Part shown: positions 1 to 11,618 of the stretch, piece by piece
Layout: every line of letters begins with the position of its first letter
Numbering within the stretch: the stretch's first letter is position 1
Assembly (NCBI GenBank): GCA_025449115.1
Contig: JAHLKC010000041.1
Coordinates: 207,869 to 271,868, forward strand
Direction of reading: 5' to 3'
Source: Chytridium lagenaria
Taxonomy: Eukaryota > Chytridiomycota > Chytridiomycetes > Chytridiales > Chytridiaceae
DNA: 64,000 nucleotides
Position numbers and translations under genes: made by a program
The notes under the pieces: generated by a model
What the model was told of the DNA's origin: nothing
The model's database searches: none
The model's input: the letters and a program-made list of their open reading frames with translations, nothing else

Positions 1-1239
1 GGCGCACAACATCCAAATGCACCCATGGGTGCTCACCAGTACAACCAATTCCGACCTATGATGCGGCCACCCATACCCGGTCAAGCAGGTCCCACCGGTG
101 CTACGCAAGGTGTACCTCTCCGGCCTATGGGTGGAGCTCCTTCACCTCAACAGCTACCTCCGAATGCGGGACAAACAGTAGGAGGTAATCAGATGGCGGC
201 TGCAATGGCCGCGGTTGCTGCCGCAAATAACCCTGCGAATATGATGAACGCACAGAGAATTGTGCAGGGCCAACAGGGGGCCGGAGGTGGAAATCTTACA
301 CCGGAGCAAGTACAGATGTTGAATGCGCGGAGGAGTGCGCTCAATTATGCAGCGGCACTTCAAGGGCAGAGTACGTCAATTAAGATATAGTGTTTAAAGT
401 GAAAAGGTTACTAAAGTCTTGGTCACATTTACAGGCAACCTTAATGCTCTTGCACTTGCCAATATGCAACAGCTTCCAGCAAACCTTCGCGCGCAGATCA
501 ATGCGGCCCAACTTGCAGCTGCGGCGAATGGTCGGCCACCAAACTTTAACATGCCCGCTGGAAATATGCCAAGCCCTGGGAGACCAGCGAGTCTTCAAGA
601 GATGCAGGCGTTTTTAGCGATGCAGAATGGACAGCAGCAGAAGTTGTCACAGGTGATCACTTCAAGTTTTTTAGTTTTTATCGCGAGTTTGAAGTTGACG
701 AGAGTTTTTAGGAACAACTTCAACGACATATGCTCCTTCTACAACAGCAGCACCAACAGCAGCAAGCACAACAACAGCAACAACAGCAGCAAACAACAAA
801 ACAGGCACAACAGCAACAACAACAGCAACAGCAACAACAACAGCAACAAGCCCAACAAGTCCAACAACAGCAACAAGCCATCCTAACCGCTGCCGGTCTC
901 GGCACAAACCCCAACGGTACCCCGTCCCCCGCATGCCGCCCAGCGGTCTCATCCTTAATGCCACCCCACAACCAAGTCAATCCCGCACATGTCCCACCAA
1001 CTCCCCAACTCCCCCACACCCAATCCTTTGCCCAACACCAACAGCAAGCTGCCTTTGCCGCCGTCCAGCAACAAATGATGAACGCAGCCGTGGCGGCAGG
1101 TACATCCCCGAATCTACTGCCGGCGCAATTGCAGATGTTGCAGCAGCAGAGAATGCAACAGCACATGGCGCGGCCGCGCAGCAGCAGCAGCAGCAGAGAC
1201 CGACACCGTCACCGGCTTTGGGGCTGGGATGATGGTTAA
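1..1239 (+). CDS. Glutamine-rich protein, 5' truncated by window edge
   Basis: The reading frame is already open at the left edge, so this is the C-terminal part of a larger protein. Three exons are visible: 1-370, 435-652 and from 712, with GT-AG introns at 371-434 and 653-711 that restore one continuous frame. The protein is rich in Gln, Ala, Pro and Met. It carries alanine/asparagine stretches (ALALANMQQL), then a polyglutamine block starting near 739, then a Pro-rich linker and further Q clusters. Such composition is typical of transcriptional co-activators or chromatin-complex subunits, but no domain identifies the family. Near the end, the Q-rich frame seems to shift by one base (stop at 1230-1232 in the alternative frame), so the exact stop is unsure. 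Confidence 0.6.
739..885 (+). repeat. CAA/CAG polyglutamine-coding tract
   Basis: Mixed CAA/CAG repeat encoding glutamine with a few Ala, Thr, Lys and Val interruptions, inside the third exon of the Q-rich gene. Interrupted CAA/CAG usage suggests a selected polyQ segment rather than a recent pure microsatellite expansion. Confidence 0.85.
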
Positions 1240-2427
1240 TTTGGAGGAGAGATGCCGGCGGGGACGGAGGCTGTGGCGTCGCCGGTGCCTGTGCCGAGGA
1301 TGATGACGCCGCAGGGCAGACGCCATCGCAGGCACCGGAACTGCGGGGCCGGACAGCAGCAGGCAGGTGCGCCGTCGACGAGGGGAGGAAGAAGAAAAGT
1401 GATTAATAATTTTTTTTTTTTTGTGAATGTTGGAAACGCGTTTTCGTATTGTCTTGTTTATTTTTTTTGGGAAGGGTGGGGGGGGGGGGGCGGTTTGAAT
1501 GTAGGCTAGTTTGTTGATTGTTTTCCATCTTGTATGCCATTTCATCCTCTTTGCCCGTGTATCGTTCTGTTTTTGGCTAAAGTCAAAGCTTGTTTGTGGC
1601 TTTTCAGTGTGTGCATACCGTTTCTTCTAAAAAGAATAAATATACTGCAGTTTAAAAAAGGGTATTTTTTTGTATGGTGGCAAACGCTCCATGGCAAACA
1701 CTCCAAATTTTTTTATTCTTTACTGCGAGTTTCCTTTGCTATTTATTGTTTTGTTTTTTTGCAACTTTTTATGCTTTCAAGTTTCATGATGGAGGAGGAA
1801 GAAAAAAAAATGTCTGGGATAACCAACAGAAAAAGTAAACCAGCCAAAAGAAAAATAAAGTCACAGAAATCAGAATCGAGAGAGGCAACGACAGGTCAAA
1901 TTTTATTCGGCCAGCGCATTTGGGAGAAGAGAAAGAAACAAAAAAAAAAAGGAGGAGAGAGGGAGTGAGAACAATAAAAGAACTCAGAAAAAAAAACATA
2001 AAGAAAAACGTCCCCAAAACCCACATGAACAATAACACATCCAAGAGGTTAGGCTTCAAGAGGGAATGTAAAGAAGAAAGGGAGATACATCAAGAAAGCT
2101 CACAAAGAGGTTGGTGGGTAAAAAAATTTAACGTTCTGTTTTTTGACTTCAAAGAGAATATATGTTCTTTTTTTTTTTTTTTTTTTTGTTGGTTGCATGG
2201 CCACAGCATCAAACTCCAAATTCCAGGTTAAGAACAAAGAGGGGAAAAACAAGAGTAAAGACGGTATGGCGCCAATAGACCCAGAACGTTCAAATAAACA
2301 CACACACCCTCCCGAGAGACAATTCCTAAAGTGATATCCTAATTTCTAAATAACCCCCCCGAAATCACCCATAAGGAGAATAAATCGTTCCAGAGTTTTG
2401 TAGCCCCACGCGTCATCCCGCGCATCC
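1240..2427. other. Intergenic region with homopolymer runs, no gene seen
   Basis: Separates the Q-rich gene (+) from the end of 14-3-3 (-), so both 3' ends face each other. It holds a 13-base G run (about 1478-1490), a 20-base T run (2168-2187) and many A- or T-rich stretches. Frames are short and of low complexity on both strands. It probably contains the two 3' UTRs. Confidence 0.6.
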
Positions 2428-4022
2428 TTACTTGGGACCGTCCTCCGCATCCTCAGGCTTGGCGTCGTCGCCCTTGGCCTCTGCGTCGACTGAGAAAAAC
2501 ATAATAATGAATAGAGAATGTAGTGCAACACGAAAGATAAAAAAACTCACCATCCTGGAGGTCGGATGTCCACAGGGTCAAGTTGTTCCCTCAACAATTG
2601 CATGATGAGGGTGGAGTCCTTGTAGGACTCCTCGCTGAGGGTGTCGAGCTCAGCAATGGCGTCGTCAAACGCCTGCTTGGCAAGGTGGCAGGCACGGTCG
2701 GGGGAGTTCAAGATCTCGTAGTAGAAGACCGAGAAGTTGAGCGCAAGGACCAAGACGGATGGGGTGGGTGGGGGCAAGCTCGGTTTGCGCAATGTCAGTG
2801 GCAGCCTTGTAAGCGTCGTGCGCTTGGCTGGCGGCGTCTTTCCTCTTGTCACCAACAGCGAACTCGGCAAGGTAACGGTGGTAGTCACCCTTCCTGTAAA
2901 TGTCAAAACAACCGAGTAAATAAAATAAATTCACTGGTTAGTCGATCTCTAGCTTTTAAAAAAACCATTGCGTAAATAGAAGATGAAACTCACATCTTGA
3001 AGTAGAAGACCTTGGACTCGCCAGCCTCAGCGGCAGGGATGAGGTGGTCGTCAAGGACACTAAGAATGTCTGAGCACACATCCTGGAGCTCGAGCTCGAT
3101 CTTGATGCGGTACTCCTTGATCTTCTTAACCTGGGACTCGTTGCCCTTGCTCTCCTCCTTCTGCTCGATGGAAGAGACGATTCTCCAGGAAGCACGACGG
3201 GCACCCGATGACGTTCTTGTAGGCGACAGAGAGAAGGTTCCGCTCCTCGACGGTCAGTTCCAAACCGAGCTATAAAGATGACAAAAAGGTGATTAGGGAT
3301 GACATGATGTACATGGAAATAAACGCGTCACGCACAGGAGTGTAAAGAAAGAAAATGGTTAGCAAGCGCGCGCGTATCAAAACAAAAAAAAGACAGAGAG
3401 ATAAAATCAGAAGGTATCCATTAATGAATGAACATTAAAATCTCTTGTCTCACCTTTAGCAACCTCCTGCAATGGACCAATGAGAATAAATCAAATTCAT
3501 TTTCGAAAAATGAAAATTTCAATTAGCAAAATGGAATCAAAAAGAAGAGAGCCGCAAGCAAAAGAAATATGACAGCGAGCACAAAGAGGGAAGACGGCCA
3601 ATGTTCGTTCCAGGGGACACAGGCTATCCGTCATCATCAAAGTATCCATCCGTAAGGGGCGACGATGACGGGAGAGAGAGGGAGAGAGGGATAATAACCT
3701 TCATGTACGCAACCATCTCTGCATAAATAAATACAAATCAGTTACATCATCATCAAACTGAATTAAAGAAAACAATCAGATTCCATATTCCTTACCATCG
3801 TAACGCTCAGCCTGCTCAGCAAGCTTGGCCATGTAGACCTGATCTTCGCGGGAACCTGCCATAATGAATGGGACAAAGAGATAGGGCAAGTAAGCCAAGC
3901 GTCCTCACAGTCCTCAGATCGAATGGAAACAACAACAGATTGGCCCTCCATCGGCATTCTTGCAATGCCCAGATGGAGTCCAACGCGAGTCCTGATCTGC
4001 ATCACTCACCCTTGTCGGCCAT
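2428..4022 (-). CDS. 14-3-3 protein
   Basis: Phosphoserine/phosphothreonine-binding dimeric adaptor of the cytosol that regulates signalling, cell cycle and metabolism. The start is MADKG at 4022; intron 1 follows, then [19 protein letters not shown], and tiny exons encode EMVAYMK (about 3704-3722) and EVAK (near 3455). Then come [37 protein letters not shown], the phosphopeptide-groove helix [13 protein letters not shown] and [11 protein letters not shown]. The acidic tail ends DAEDGPK. This is the whole family in order and at normal length. Three single-base insertions break the frame: in [10 protein letters not shown] (near 3204), in HPIRLG/LALNF (near 2748) and in QLLR/NNLTLW (near 2585). 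Each is repaired by dropping one base, which argues for sequencing error. Identity is certain; the paralogue is not. Confidence 0.95.
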
Positions 4023-5113
4023 TTCTTGTATATATGGGGAAGGTGGTGATCGATTTACGGGAATAGGGAAACTGTTTGATTTTTGAGGCAAATATTTTTG
4101 TGGGAGGGGATGGGGGGTTAATAAGGGGCACTTGGACAGAAGACGAGCGTCAATGCAGTTGGGAAGACGGTCCGATGAAAGAGGGTGCGTGTAGAGAGAT
4201 ACCCGACAACACCAATGATGTGCTTCTCATGTTGAAGCATTTCTAGGAGAGAGGGATCATGCAGTGATGGGTGCCGAATAAGGCATATTGCTATCCTTCC
4301 CACGCGATGATGCTGACGATGCAGGGGTATAGTCGAGAAAGTCCATGGAGTAGTTCAATCATCTTCCTTCCACCATTCCCTCTCCTCCATCTTTCCATGA
4401 CGCCCTCTTCTAAATGAGCATCCGCCTTTTGAAGGGAACAGGAAGGGTCTGCAACCAACCAACCTTTGCAGAGATTCTTTCACAAAACGGAAATTTTGAG
4501 CCAGAAGAAAAAAAGATTTTTGTTTTGGTCTTTGCAAAGGGTGGCAACACACCAGCATCGAGTTTTCTTGAGGGTCGTGGTGCTGGAGGTCACAGAGGTG
4601 AAGACAGGCCAATGTGCGTTGGTTAAAGCTTTTCTAAAAATGGCTAATTGCTACTCTATCCTGTGACGGGTGTTTAAAGTCTTTTTTTATCCTTGTTGTG
4701 TGATATCAACTTTTCCATCTCGTTACTCCTCCTATTCATTCATTCATTAAGATCGGGACATAGAGGCAAGGAAAAGATGCTGTTGCCAACCACTCAAAAC
4801 GGGGTACTTTGCGATTTATTATCTATTCAAGCTGAGATGAGAGGACCTCCAAACGCTAGATTGACCAATAATACCCAAACTTTGTTCAACACTACTTAAG
4901 TATGTCACGTAGTAGTGGCTGCAGTTCATTACAAAATTCTTTTGAAAAAAGTACTTTTGATTGATTGATGGTTAAAAATCCATGTTTTTGTTTTTAAGAA
5001 TACGGGTTTTGACGAGATATGTAAAATAAGAATAAAAATAACATAAGCAAAAATATCCATTCCAGGCATTTAACTACCCATAAGCAGTCGCTCTCCGATA
5101 TCAACCCTCAGCA
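4023..5113. other. Intergenic region upstream of 14-3-3
   Basis: About 1.1 kb between the 14-3-3 start (4022, -) and the probable end of the next minus-strand gene. Only short incoherent frames occur on either strand. It should carry the 14-3-3 promoter and 5' UTR. I see no repeat or RNA gene in it. Confidence 0.5.
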
Positions 5114-7506
5114 TCATACCGCTTCAAACAACTCGCAAAGTTTCTACGCAAAGAAAAACAAAATAGATTTAGAATAAACCTTTCACTAGAAGAAAACGCG
5201 CAAAAATAAGGGGGAAAATAATATACATATTAAAAAGCAGGAGCAAAACTCACCTTAACCCTCCCATCAGTCACCGCATCCGGCAAACTCAACGCCACAA
5301 CTCCCTTCACAAATCTACATCCAAGCGCCATCACCAACCCCACCTTCTCCCCTCCCATCCTCCCTTTCGCGCTCCCAGCACCCCCCAAAACGCCAATCCC
5401 AAACTCCACACAAGCCTTTCAAATCGTTCCACCTCCCCGTCCTCCCTCTTGACCACCCGTCCAGGCGACGCCAACCGTCGACCATTCACTCCACTCATCC
5501 GTAAAATCCTCAACGATTCCAACGCTTTGACCGCATTGTCGGCGAGCATGGCTGTCTTCGATATGGAGGCGCGACGGGCTAAGAGGTGAAGGCCTTGGGT
5601 TGCCCATTCGAGGTATAAGGCGACAAGAGTGATGGCCATATCATCCATTTTGGGGGGAAGAGGGCGATGTGTGAATGACGCAAAGTCAGCACCGACAGCC
5701 AATCCCGAAAGGACAGCATCAACCAGTCCTTTACCACTCTAAAGATCACGTGTTAAAATCATGCGTCCAAAATAAATATTGGTTTTTTACCTTCCCCTGC
5801 TCACTCTTTTCTCCTCATCTCTGTCTCAACAAACAACCAATATCTCCACGGCAACGATATCATCCACTGTGAGCACGTAAAAGTTCTTCATCAATAGGAA
5901 AACCAAGGTGTTTCCACGAAGAGTCCGTAGGGTTGAGGATATCCGTGTATTTTGTGGATTTGGTGTCGAGAAAGGTGGAGATGCGGAGGAGGTCACCATC
6001 GAAATCACCTTGCATTTCCCAGGTATGGGTGAGGAGGGATTCATGTCTTCGATGATGGATATAAACTGGTAGAAAATTCAGGGAACGTGTGGGGTGAAGG
6101 TTGTTGTACCTGCAAAACTCGACCAATATTGTCCTTGTAAAGTCGCCACATCGGACAAGTTCTATGTAAGAGAAAATGGCTTTAGATAATTCAAAGGACC
6201 AAACCTTTTTCTAAAACGCGAATTTCAGAAAGTTACCCCCAACTGCTCCAAATCCCCTCCAGAAAGCCACCGTCCCGTCTCCAAATCCCCTCACAATCGC
6301 CCTCAAATCCTCATACGAATCCCCACCAAACGCGCCATTCTGCAACAACCCCAAATTATACTCCAGCTCCTGTTCTTGCGTGTCCATAGCGCGTCTCTCG
6401 CGCCAATGATTTCAGGTCGTCGTTGTTGTTATTGCTGGGAGATGCACGCGCATCGTCTTCGTCCATAGGTCTGCGGAGGGGGTGGTGAGAAAGGATGCCG
6501 GGTAGAGGTCGGAGAGGGTTGTGTCCATGGAGAGAGTTGAAGATTTATGGAGAAGGACGGGGGGCGGGTACGTGGGCAGGCGAGTTTACGAAATTCGTGG
6601 TCTTGAAGGCGGTGAATGGGAAGCGTTTGTGAGGTTGCGTTGGTGGGGGAGAACGGGGAGGGAAGTTGGCTTGAGGTTGAGACGTCGTCGACCGTAAGAC
6701 TTTTGGAGAAACGAGTGGAGAGACCTGAACCAAGACGACGTGCCTTTGAAGCAGAGCAAAGTTTCGACTCGCCGTTGGACAAGTAGGGTTCAGGGCTTTG
6801 TTCCGCTGCTGATCGTTTCCGCCTAAGTGAACCCATTTCTGAAAATGCCGCCGACGTGAATCCGTTGTCAGCTGACCGCAACGGGGTTGGCAATGCCGGT
6901 GGTGAGATGGTTCGATGTATTGAAGGTGCACGGTCTCGTTTAGGCGGAAGCACCGGTGGGTTTCAAATCGTTGGCAAGTTCTTCCAACGCAATTAGGAGG
7001 GTGCTGACTGTTGAGCCTAGTGGCAGCCATGGGCCTCGTGATGGGAGGGAAGGGGGGGATGGAAATGCAGAGGAGAGGGGCGATTGGAGGGTGGTAGCTG
7101 ACTGAAGGGGACGAGATGTTCAAGGTCAAGGAGGCCTCCGAGTCTTGGGAAATGAGATCCATGGCGGATGATTGTTGGGGATGGAAGTGGTGGTATTGAT
7201 TGACCACCGGATGACAAGGGTTGGCAGATAGCATGGAATGTTTTGCAGTTGAGTTGCTGACTCGACCTTCTTTCACCTTGAAAGAGGACGGTGATGATGG
7301 TATGTTGACAAATAGATACCGCAGAGTTCTAAAGGCTTTATGCAGATGCTGGTGGTGAAAAATGGACCTTGTGGTTCTTCCACCAGCTGCACGCTTTGTT
7401 CGTTGCTTCTTCCAGCAAAAGCAACAATTTGCGCAGCTTCAAAAAAAACCAAGTTCGTAGACCATTCGGACTTGTCATTCAAACTGTCATTTCCACATTC
7501 ATCCAC
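5114..7506 (-). CDS. Unrecognised multi-exon protein
   Basis: I do not recognise this gene. The first coherent segment (7506-7280) encodes FFEAAQIVAFAGRSNEQSVQ. A Ser/Pro-rich, disordered-looking middle follows (about 7270-6430) with SLTVDDVSTSSQLPSPFSP. More ordered exons come next: LDTQEQELEYNLGLLQNGAFG (near 6390-6330), IVRGFGDGTVAFWRGFGAVG, RCGDFTRTILVEFC with a donor (near 6150-6110), WEMQGDFDGDLLRISTFLDT (near 6010-5960) and a helical part ALYLEWATQGLHLLARRAS (near 5640-5570). The last exon probably ends KLCELFEAV at 5114. Several frame changes are needed, so boundaries are approximate and two genes are possible. It lies in tandem between septin and 14-3-3. Confidence 0.4.
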
Positions 7507-7655
7507 AGGTCAACGCTGCAAACCAAGAAAGAGCAGTGATGAAAAAAACAGAGAGACTTCTTTATTTTCCTGAGGCCAAACGAGATACACTCTGAACCAA
7601 GTTTACGAAAAAGATTTCCTTACTACATGCGTTTATGTTCTAGTCACAATTTGCC

Positions 7656-9360
7656 TCACTTCCTCCGCGAGGCTGCGACGAGCTCCTCGAGTTCCTCCTC
7701 AAGGGTCTTCACCTGCTTGTGGTGGGACTCAAGATCCGCGTTCAAGCGATCTCTCTCAGAGATGAGCTGTAATTTAAAAACAAAACGAAATATTTAAGTA
7801 AACGTCCGATTCCATACGTTAAGACACCCATAGTTTAAGGTGACATCAGAAGAATCATGAACTCACCCTCTGCTCCCATTGCCTAAACCTATTTTCCTCC
7901 ATACGGACCTGCTCCGTAAACCTCTTACGAAGAGCCTCCTCCTCCTCCTTCATCTTCGATTCCACAGCCTTCCTCGCCCTCACTCCGGGATCATCATCCG
8001 AACGGCCCTCAGCGGTAAAGCTTTATGGAACGGAAGTTCTCGTAATGGTGTTCCTCGGTCATGGAAATAAGGTCGTGCATGTGGGTACGGATAAGAGATT
8101 GCGGAGTTTCTTAAAGTCGCAGTGATTTCGTTCTCGACTAATACAAGTGTGAGTATGGGAAAGAGAAGGATGTACTGAACCTTCGGCAACACCCCACAGG
8201 TATTGACGTCCACGGACGGGAGCGCCGTTAACCATAACATCGGTTTCACTAGAAATCAGAGAAGGGCATAGCGGACTAAATCCCAAAGTTAGCCATATGG
8301 ACATTACCCTCAAATCTTACGAGAATGCTGTTGTTGCGGCGGGTAGTATCCTCATCGTCACTGTGGAGGAGGGCTGAAGACCTGAATTCCATGGAAAGCA
8401 ATAGAATCCCTGATACGGTCCTTGTAGGCGAGCATGTCGGCGGGAGTGACAGTGTCAGCCTTGGCAACCACGGGAATAAGGTTGACCCTGGTGCTAAGCT
8501 GCTTCATGACCTCCACGTCAGAGGGCGGAGGCTATGCAAGAAACAGTAATGTTTTGTAAATATCAATGCACTACCATTACTAAAGTCTAAACTAATGAAA
8601 GCATGTAATAAGTATACCTGTGCCCGGTGGGAGGAATAAAGTAGAGACAGACGTGACACGAAGATCATCGGCCTTGTTCCTCTGTGCCTTTGACTCATGG
8701 TGCATATAAAGCTGGTGCTGCTCATCAAGGAACTCGATAATGGGCACCCAGCAATCCTGGTTGTTGACGTAGTCTCCGAATCCAGGGGTGTCAATAACAG
8801 TCAGTCTCACGTTGAATCCCTTCTCTTCAATCTCTGCAAAAGCATAAGAATTAGCGCAAAAGGTCAGCTCCGACAATATCTTTTCAAACAGCTTTATAAA
8901 TTTACCGGCGCGAACAACGTCAATTTGAACAGTCCTCTCCAGTTGCTTTGTGTGCCTCGTTTCAGGCTTCTTGTATTCTCTGAGGAGTGTGGTGAAGAGC
9001 GTGTTGATGAAAGTTGACTTTCCAAGACCGGATTCCCCTGTAAACGAATGTGTAAGATGCTGAGACACTTATGTAAGCTTCCAGTACGCCTCTATGTGCG
9101 ATCATGCTCTTTTAGGCTATTCCGTTGTCATGTCTTCATGATCGCTATAATTTGAATCCTGTCCAGTTCCCATTCATCCAGAAGCATGATCGTACTCTTT
9201 GCTTGATATCCGGTGAGGCATGATCGCATGATCCACGTCTCTTGAATGTCATAGAATACATACCAACGACCATGACGGTGAAGTTAGTTCCTTTTCTTGA
9301 GACGATCCTGTGCATCTGGTTGGGCAGGTTTGCCACGCCAACAAGCGTAGAGAACTTCAT
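7656..9360 (-). CDS. Septin, Cdc12-like
   Basis: GTP-binding protein that assembles into filaments at the cell cortex, used in cytokinesis and morphogenesis. The N-terminus reads VGVANLPNQMHRIVSRKG, followed by the G1 P-loop GESGLGKST (split by an intron), the septin G3 motif DTPGFGDYVNN and, near 8460-8530, a PVVAKADT-type G4 region. The C-terminus is a coiled coil (RLISERDRLNADLE) ending ASRRK at 7656. The GIANLPNQ-like start and the IIEFLDEQH segment resemble fungal Cdc12 more than Cdc3, Cdc10 or Cdc11. At least five exons. Start chosen at MKFSTLVGVANLP. V-ATPase subunit C lies 338 bases upstream on the same strand. Confidence 0.9.
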
Positions 9361-9698
9361 CTTGCTGTTAAACTGTATGATGCAGTTAGGGCGTAGAGCG
9401 AATGTGTGATGATGCTGGTGTCAAAAGGATGTGCTGAAGACGAAAGTCCAGAGATCGTTAGCGACCAGCGACTAGCGATTGATGAGGAGAGGAGTGCTGT
9501 AACAAAAGAATCTCTCGCTTTTTCCAATTGGTGATTCAACGGTCGGTTACACTGTCCTCTTTATAAAGACATTTCCCTTTACAGTGACAGCGGTTTGCGG
9601 CCAGTTTTTAAAGGAGAAAAAGGCCACTAATATTATTGCTATATATACTGATGATAGTAGTAGATTGCAATGTAGTCAACGATGTATTGGTATTTGAG
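9361..9698. other. Septin promoter region
   Basis: Short intergenic stretch between the V-ATPase subunit C stop and the septin start, both on the minus strand. It must hold the V-ATPase C 3' UTR and the septin promoter. No coding signal or repeat seen. Confidence 0.5.
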
Positions 9699-11498
9699 TT
9701 AAGACGAACAAAGGGGGAAAAAGCATCTATTGGGATACCCAGAACGCCGGTATTGAAAAAGCACAGCAGGACAATAATCCTTCTCTCCAAGCAACAGTTG
9801 CAAATTCTCCTCCAAATGTTCATCCTCCTTAGCATTTCCTGCCCCGAGACGTGCATAATGAGCGTTAATAGCGTCGCGAACTTTCTGATCTGTCGAGGTT
9901 TGGTCTAAGGAGAGGTGAGACTACAGTAGCAAGTATTATCGGGCTTCATACCTTAATTAACATAGGCTGGAAGTCTGGAGGAAGACCATATCGAAGCACG
10001 CTTTCAACATACAGACGTAACTTTGGCGTGGATCCAGCATGCAAAGAGTTCGCCGAAATTGGTCTTGCAGAGACGGAGAAGAGTAGCCTGAATGACACAA
10101 ACGGTTAGATGCATACATATATGACTTAAATATTTTACCAAAAGCTCCTTCTCCGTGTTTGCTGAATCTGCCATCTCCTTCTTCTCTTTCGCCAAAAGCT
10201 CCTCGTTCCACTTGAAATCGCGGACGACAAATCTTTTCAAATTATAGATTATGATTAGAAAGTTCCATCGGAATTAGATTACTCACCTCTTCTCTCTTGC
10301 CTTCAGTGTGAACTCCTCAACGATGCGCTGGAACAGAGTTACGCTGTAGAGGAGGTATTCATCATCTTCCGTGATTTTTCTACAAACAAAATCATCAGAT
10401 TATCTTATCTGAACATATCGAAAACGAGAAACACTCACTGTGCGGATCGAGGTACTACCATTTGGGTCAATGTCTCATAAGAGTTGATCCATTCTGTTTC
10501 GCTTGACCTTATAACCGCATAAGAAAGCATAATAGCAATAATGCCTACTTTGGAACAGCGACCAGCACGGTTGTTAAGTACTCCGAATCCAAAATAAAAT
10601 GTTCCTTTTTCACAAGACCGTTCAAACTCCTCACAGAAAGGTTACCACTGTAAAAAAGTCAGCACATATCGAACAATACATTAATTGTACCCTTGCTTTC
10701 GTTGCATGCCTGCTAGCTGCGTCTTAACGGTAGTGTAAGTCTGCATTTTCGATTTCATGAGTGTATCAATTGACGTCACTTCCTATAACCGCATAAGCAC
10801 GCCGCGAATATAAACCCTCTACTTGCGCAATGAGCTCTGTTAGCTCCTTCAACGATTTGTCTGCCCGATATTTCATAGTGTTCCATTGAAATGTTTTCAA
10901 GTATTGGTCAATACTTCCTAAAATACGTTAAGAGTTTTGGAAGTATAGGCGGCATACGATCATTTACGACAAGGTTCTGTCTCCATCTATCAAGGTCACC
11001 GCCAAGAAGTGTACGCATATTTTCGGCAATCTTGATGGTGATGGATTCGTAGGCGGCGTCGGCTTTCGCAAGATCGTCGGAAAGAACGACGAGGGTATCA
11101 AGGGTGCCAACCTGAATGAAAAACACGAGTTGAAGAATGTCGGTGAGAAGGGGGGAGTTCCAACAACGTTTTAGATAAGAAGGAGAGAGGCTCTTTTCCT
11201 CGTTTCATCGTCGCTTATCGTACTGGCCATCCTTCAGTAGCTGACTTCATGATTATTAAAAGGTTTCAAATATTAATCCGCAGTATCAAACGCGCTTCCT
11301 CCGTTGCTTCCGATAATCTCTTCATCCCATGCACCTCCATTTCATAACATCTTCCCCCACCTTAAAGTCGGGCAAGGTGAATGTAAAAAGTTCTGCAAGG
11401 TCGTTTGTCTTTGTCGCAATCTTTTCGCGCAGCTTTGATGCGGCATCAGCCTTGGTAGGATCGGCAGGAGCCGACAGCAAGAAGATGGAGGAGGCCAT
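9699..11498 (-). CDS. VMA5: V-type proton ATPase subunit C
   Basis: Peripheral stalk subunit linking the V1 and V0 sectors of the vacuolar proton pump; its release and rebinding control pump assembly. The protein starts [20 protein letters not shown] at 11498, then [18 protein letters not shown] (near 11110). Downstream exons give [60 protein letters not shown] (near 10200) and the C-terminal [13 protein letters not shown] signature. The tail is [20 protein letters not shown] and the stop is at 9699. About nine exons, full family length. It is head to head with BRX1, 120 bases between start codons. Confidence 0.92.
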
Positions 11499-11618
11499 AT
11501 TATTGTCGCTCGTTCGTCGTCAACAATAATTCAGGTCGTACCAAGTCTCCATCAACCATCACCACCCAAGTCAAACTTTTTTTTTTTTTCGAAGCGACAA
11601 GTCAACCATTTATTCAAC
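11499..11618. promoter_or_regulatory. Shared promoter of V-ATPase C and BRX1
   Basis: Only 120 bases separate the divergent start codons. The segment contains a 13-base poly(dT) tract (11577-11589), a sequence type that excludes nucleosomes in fungal promoters. A bidirectional promoter is inferred, not shown. Confidence 0.6.

Noticed and set aside
720..1166. Minus-strand cysteine-rich frame
   Set aside because: Poly-Cys arises simply from reading CAA/CAG repeats in reverse; not a real cysteine-rich peptide.
2428..4022. 14-3-3 as a pseudogene
   Set aside because: Only frame-shifting single bases are wrong; residues are otherwise fully conserved, introns are intact and the same pattern occurs in other essential genes.
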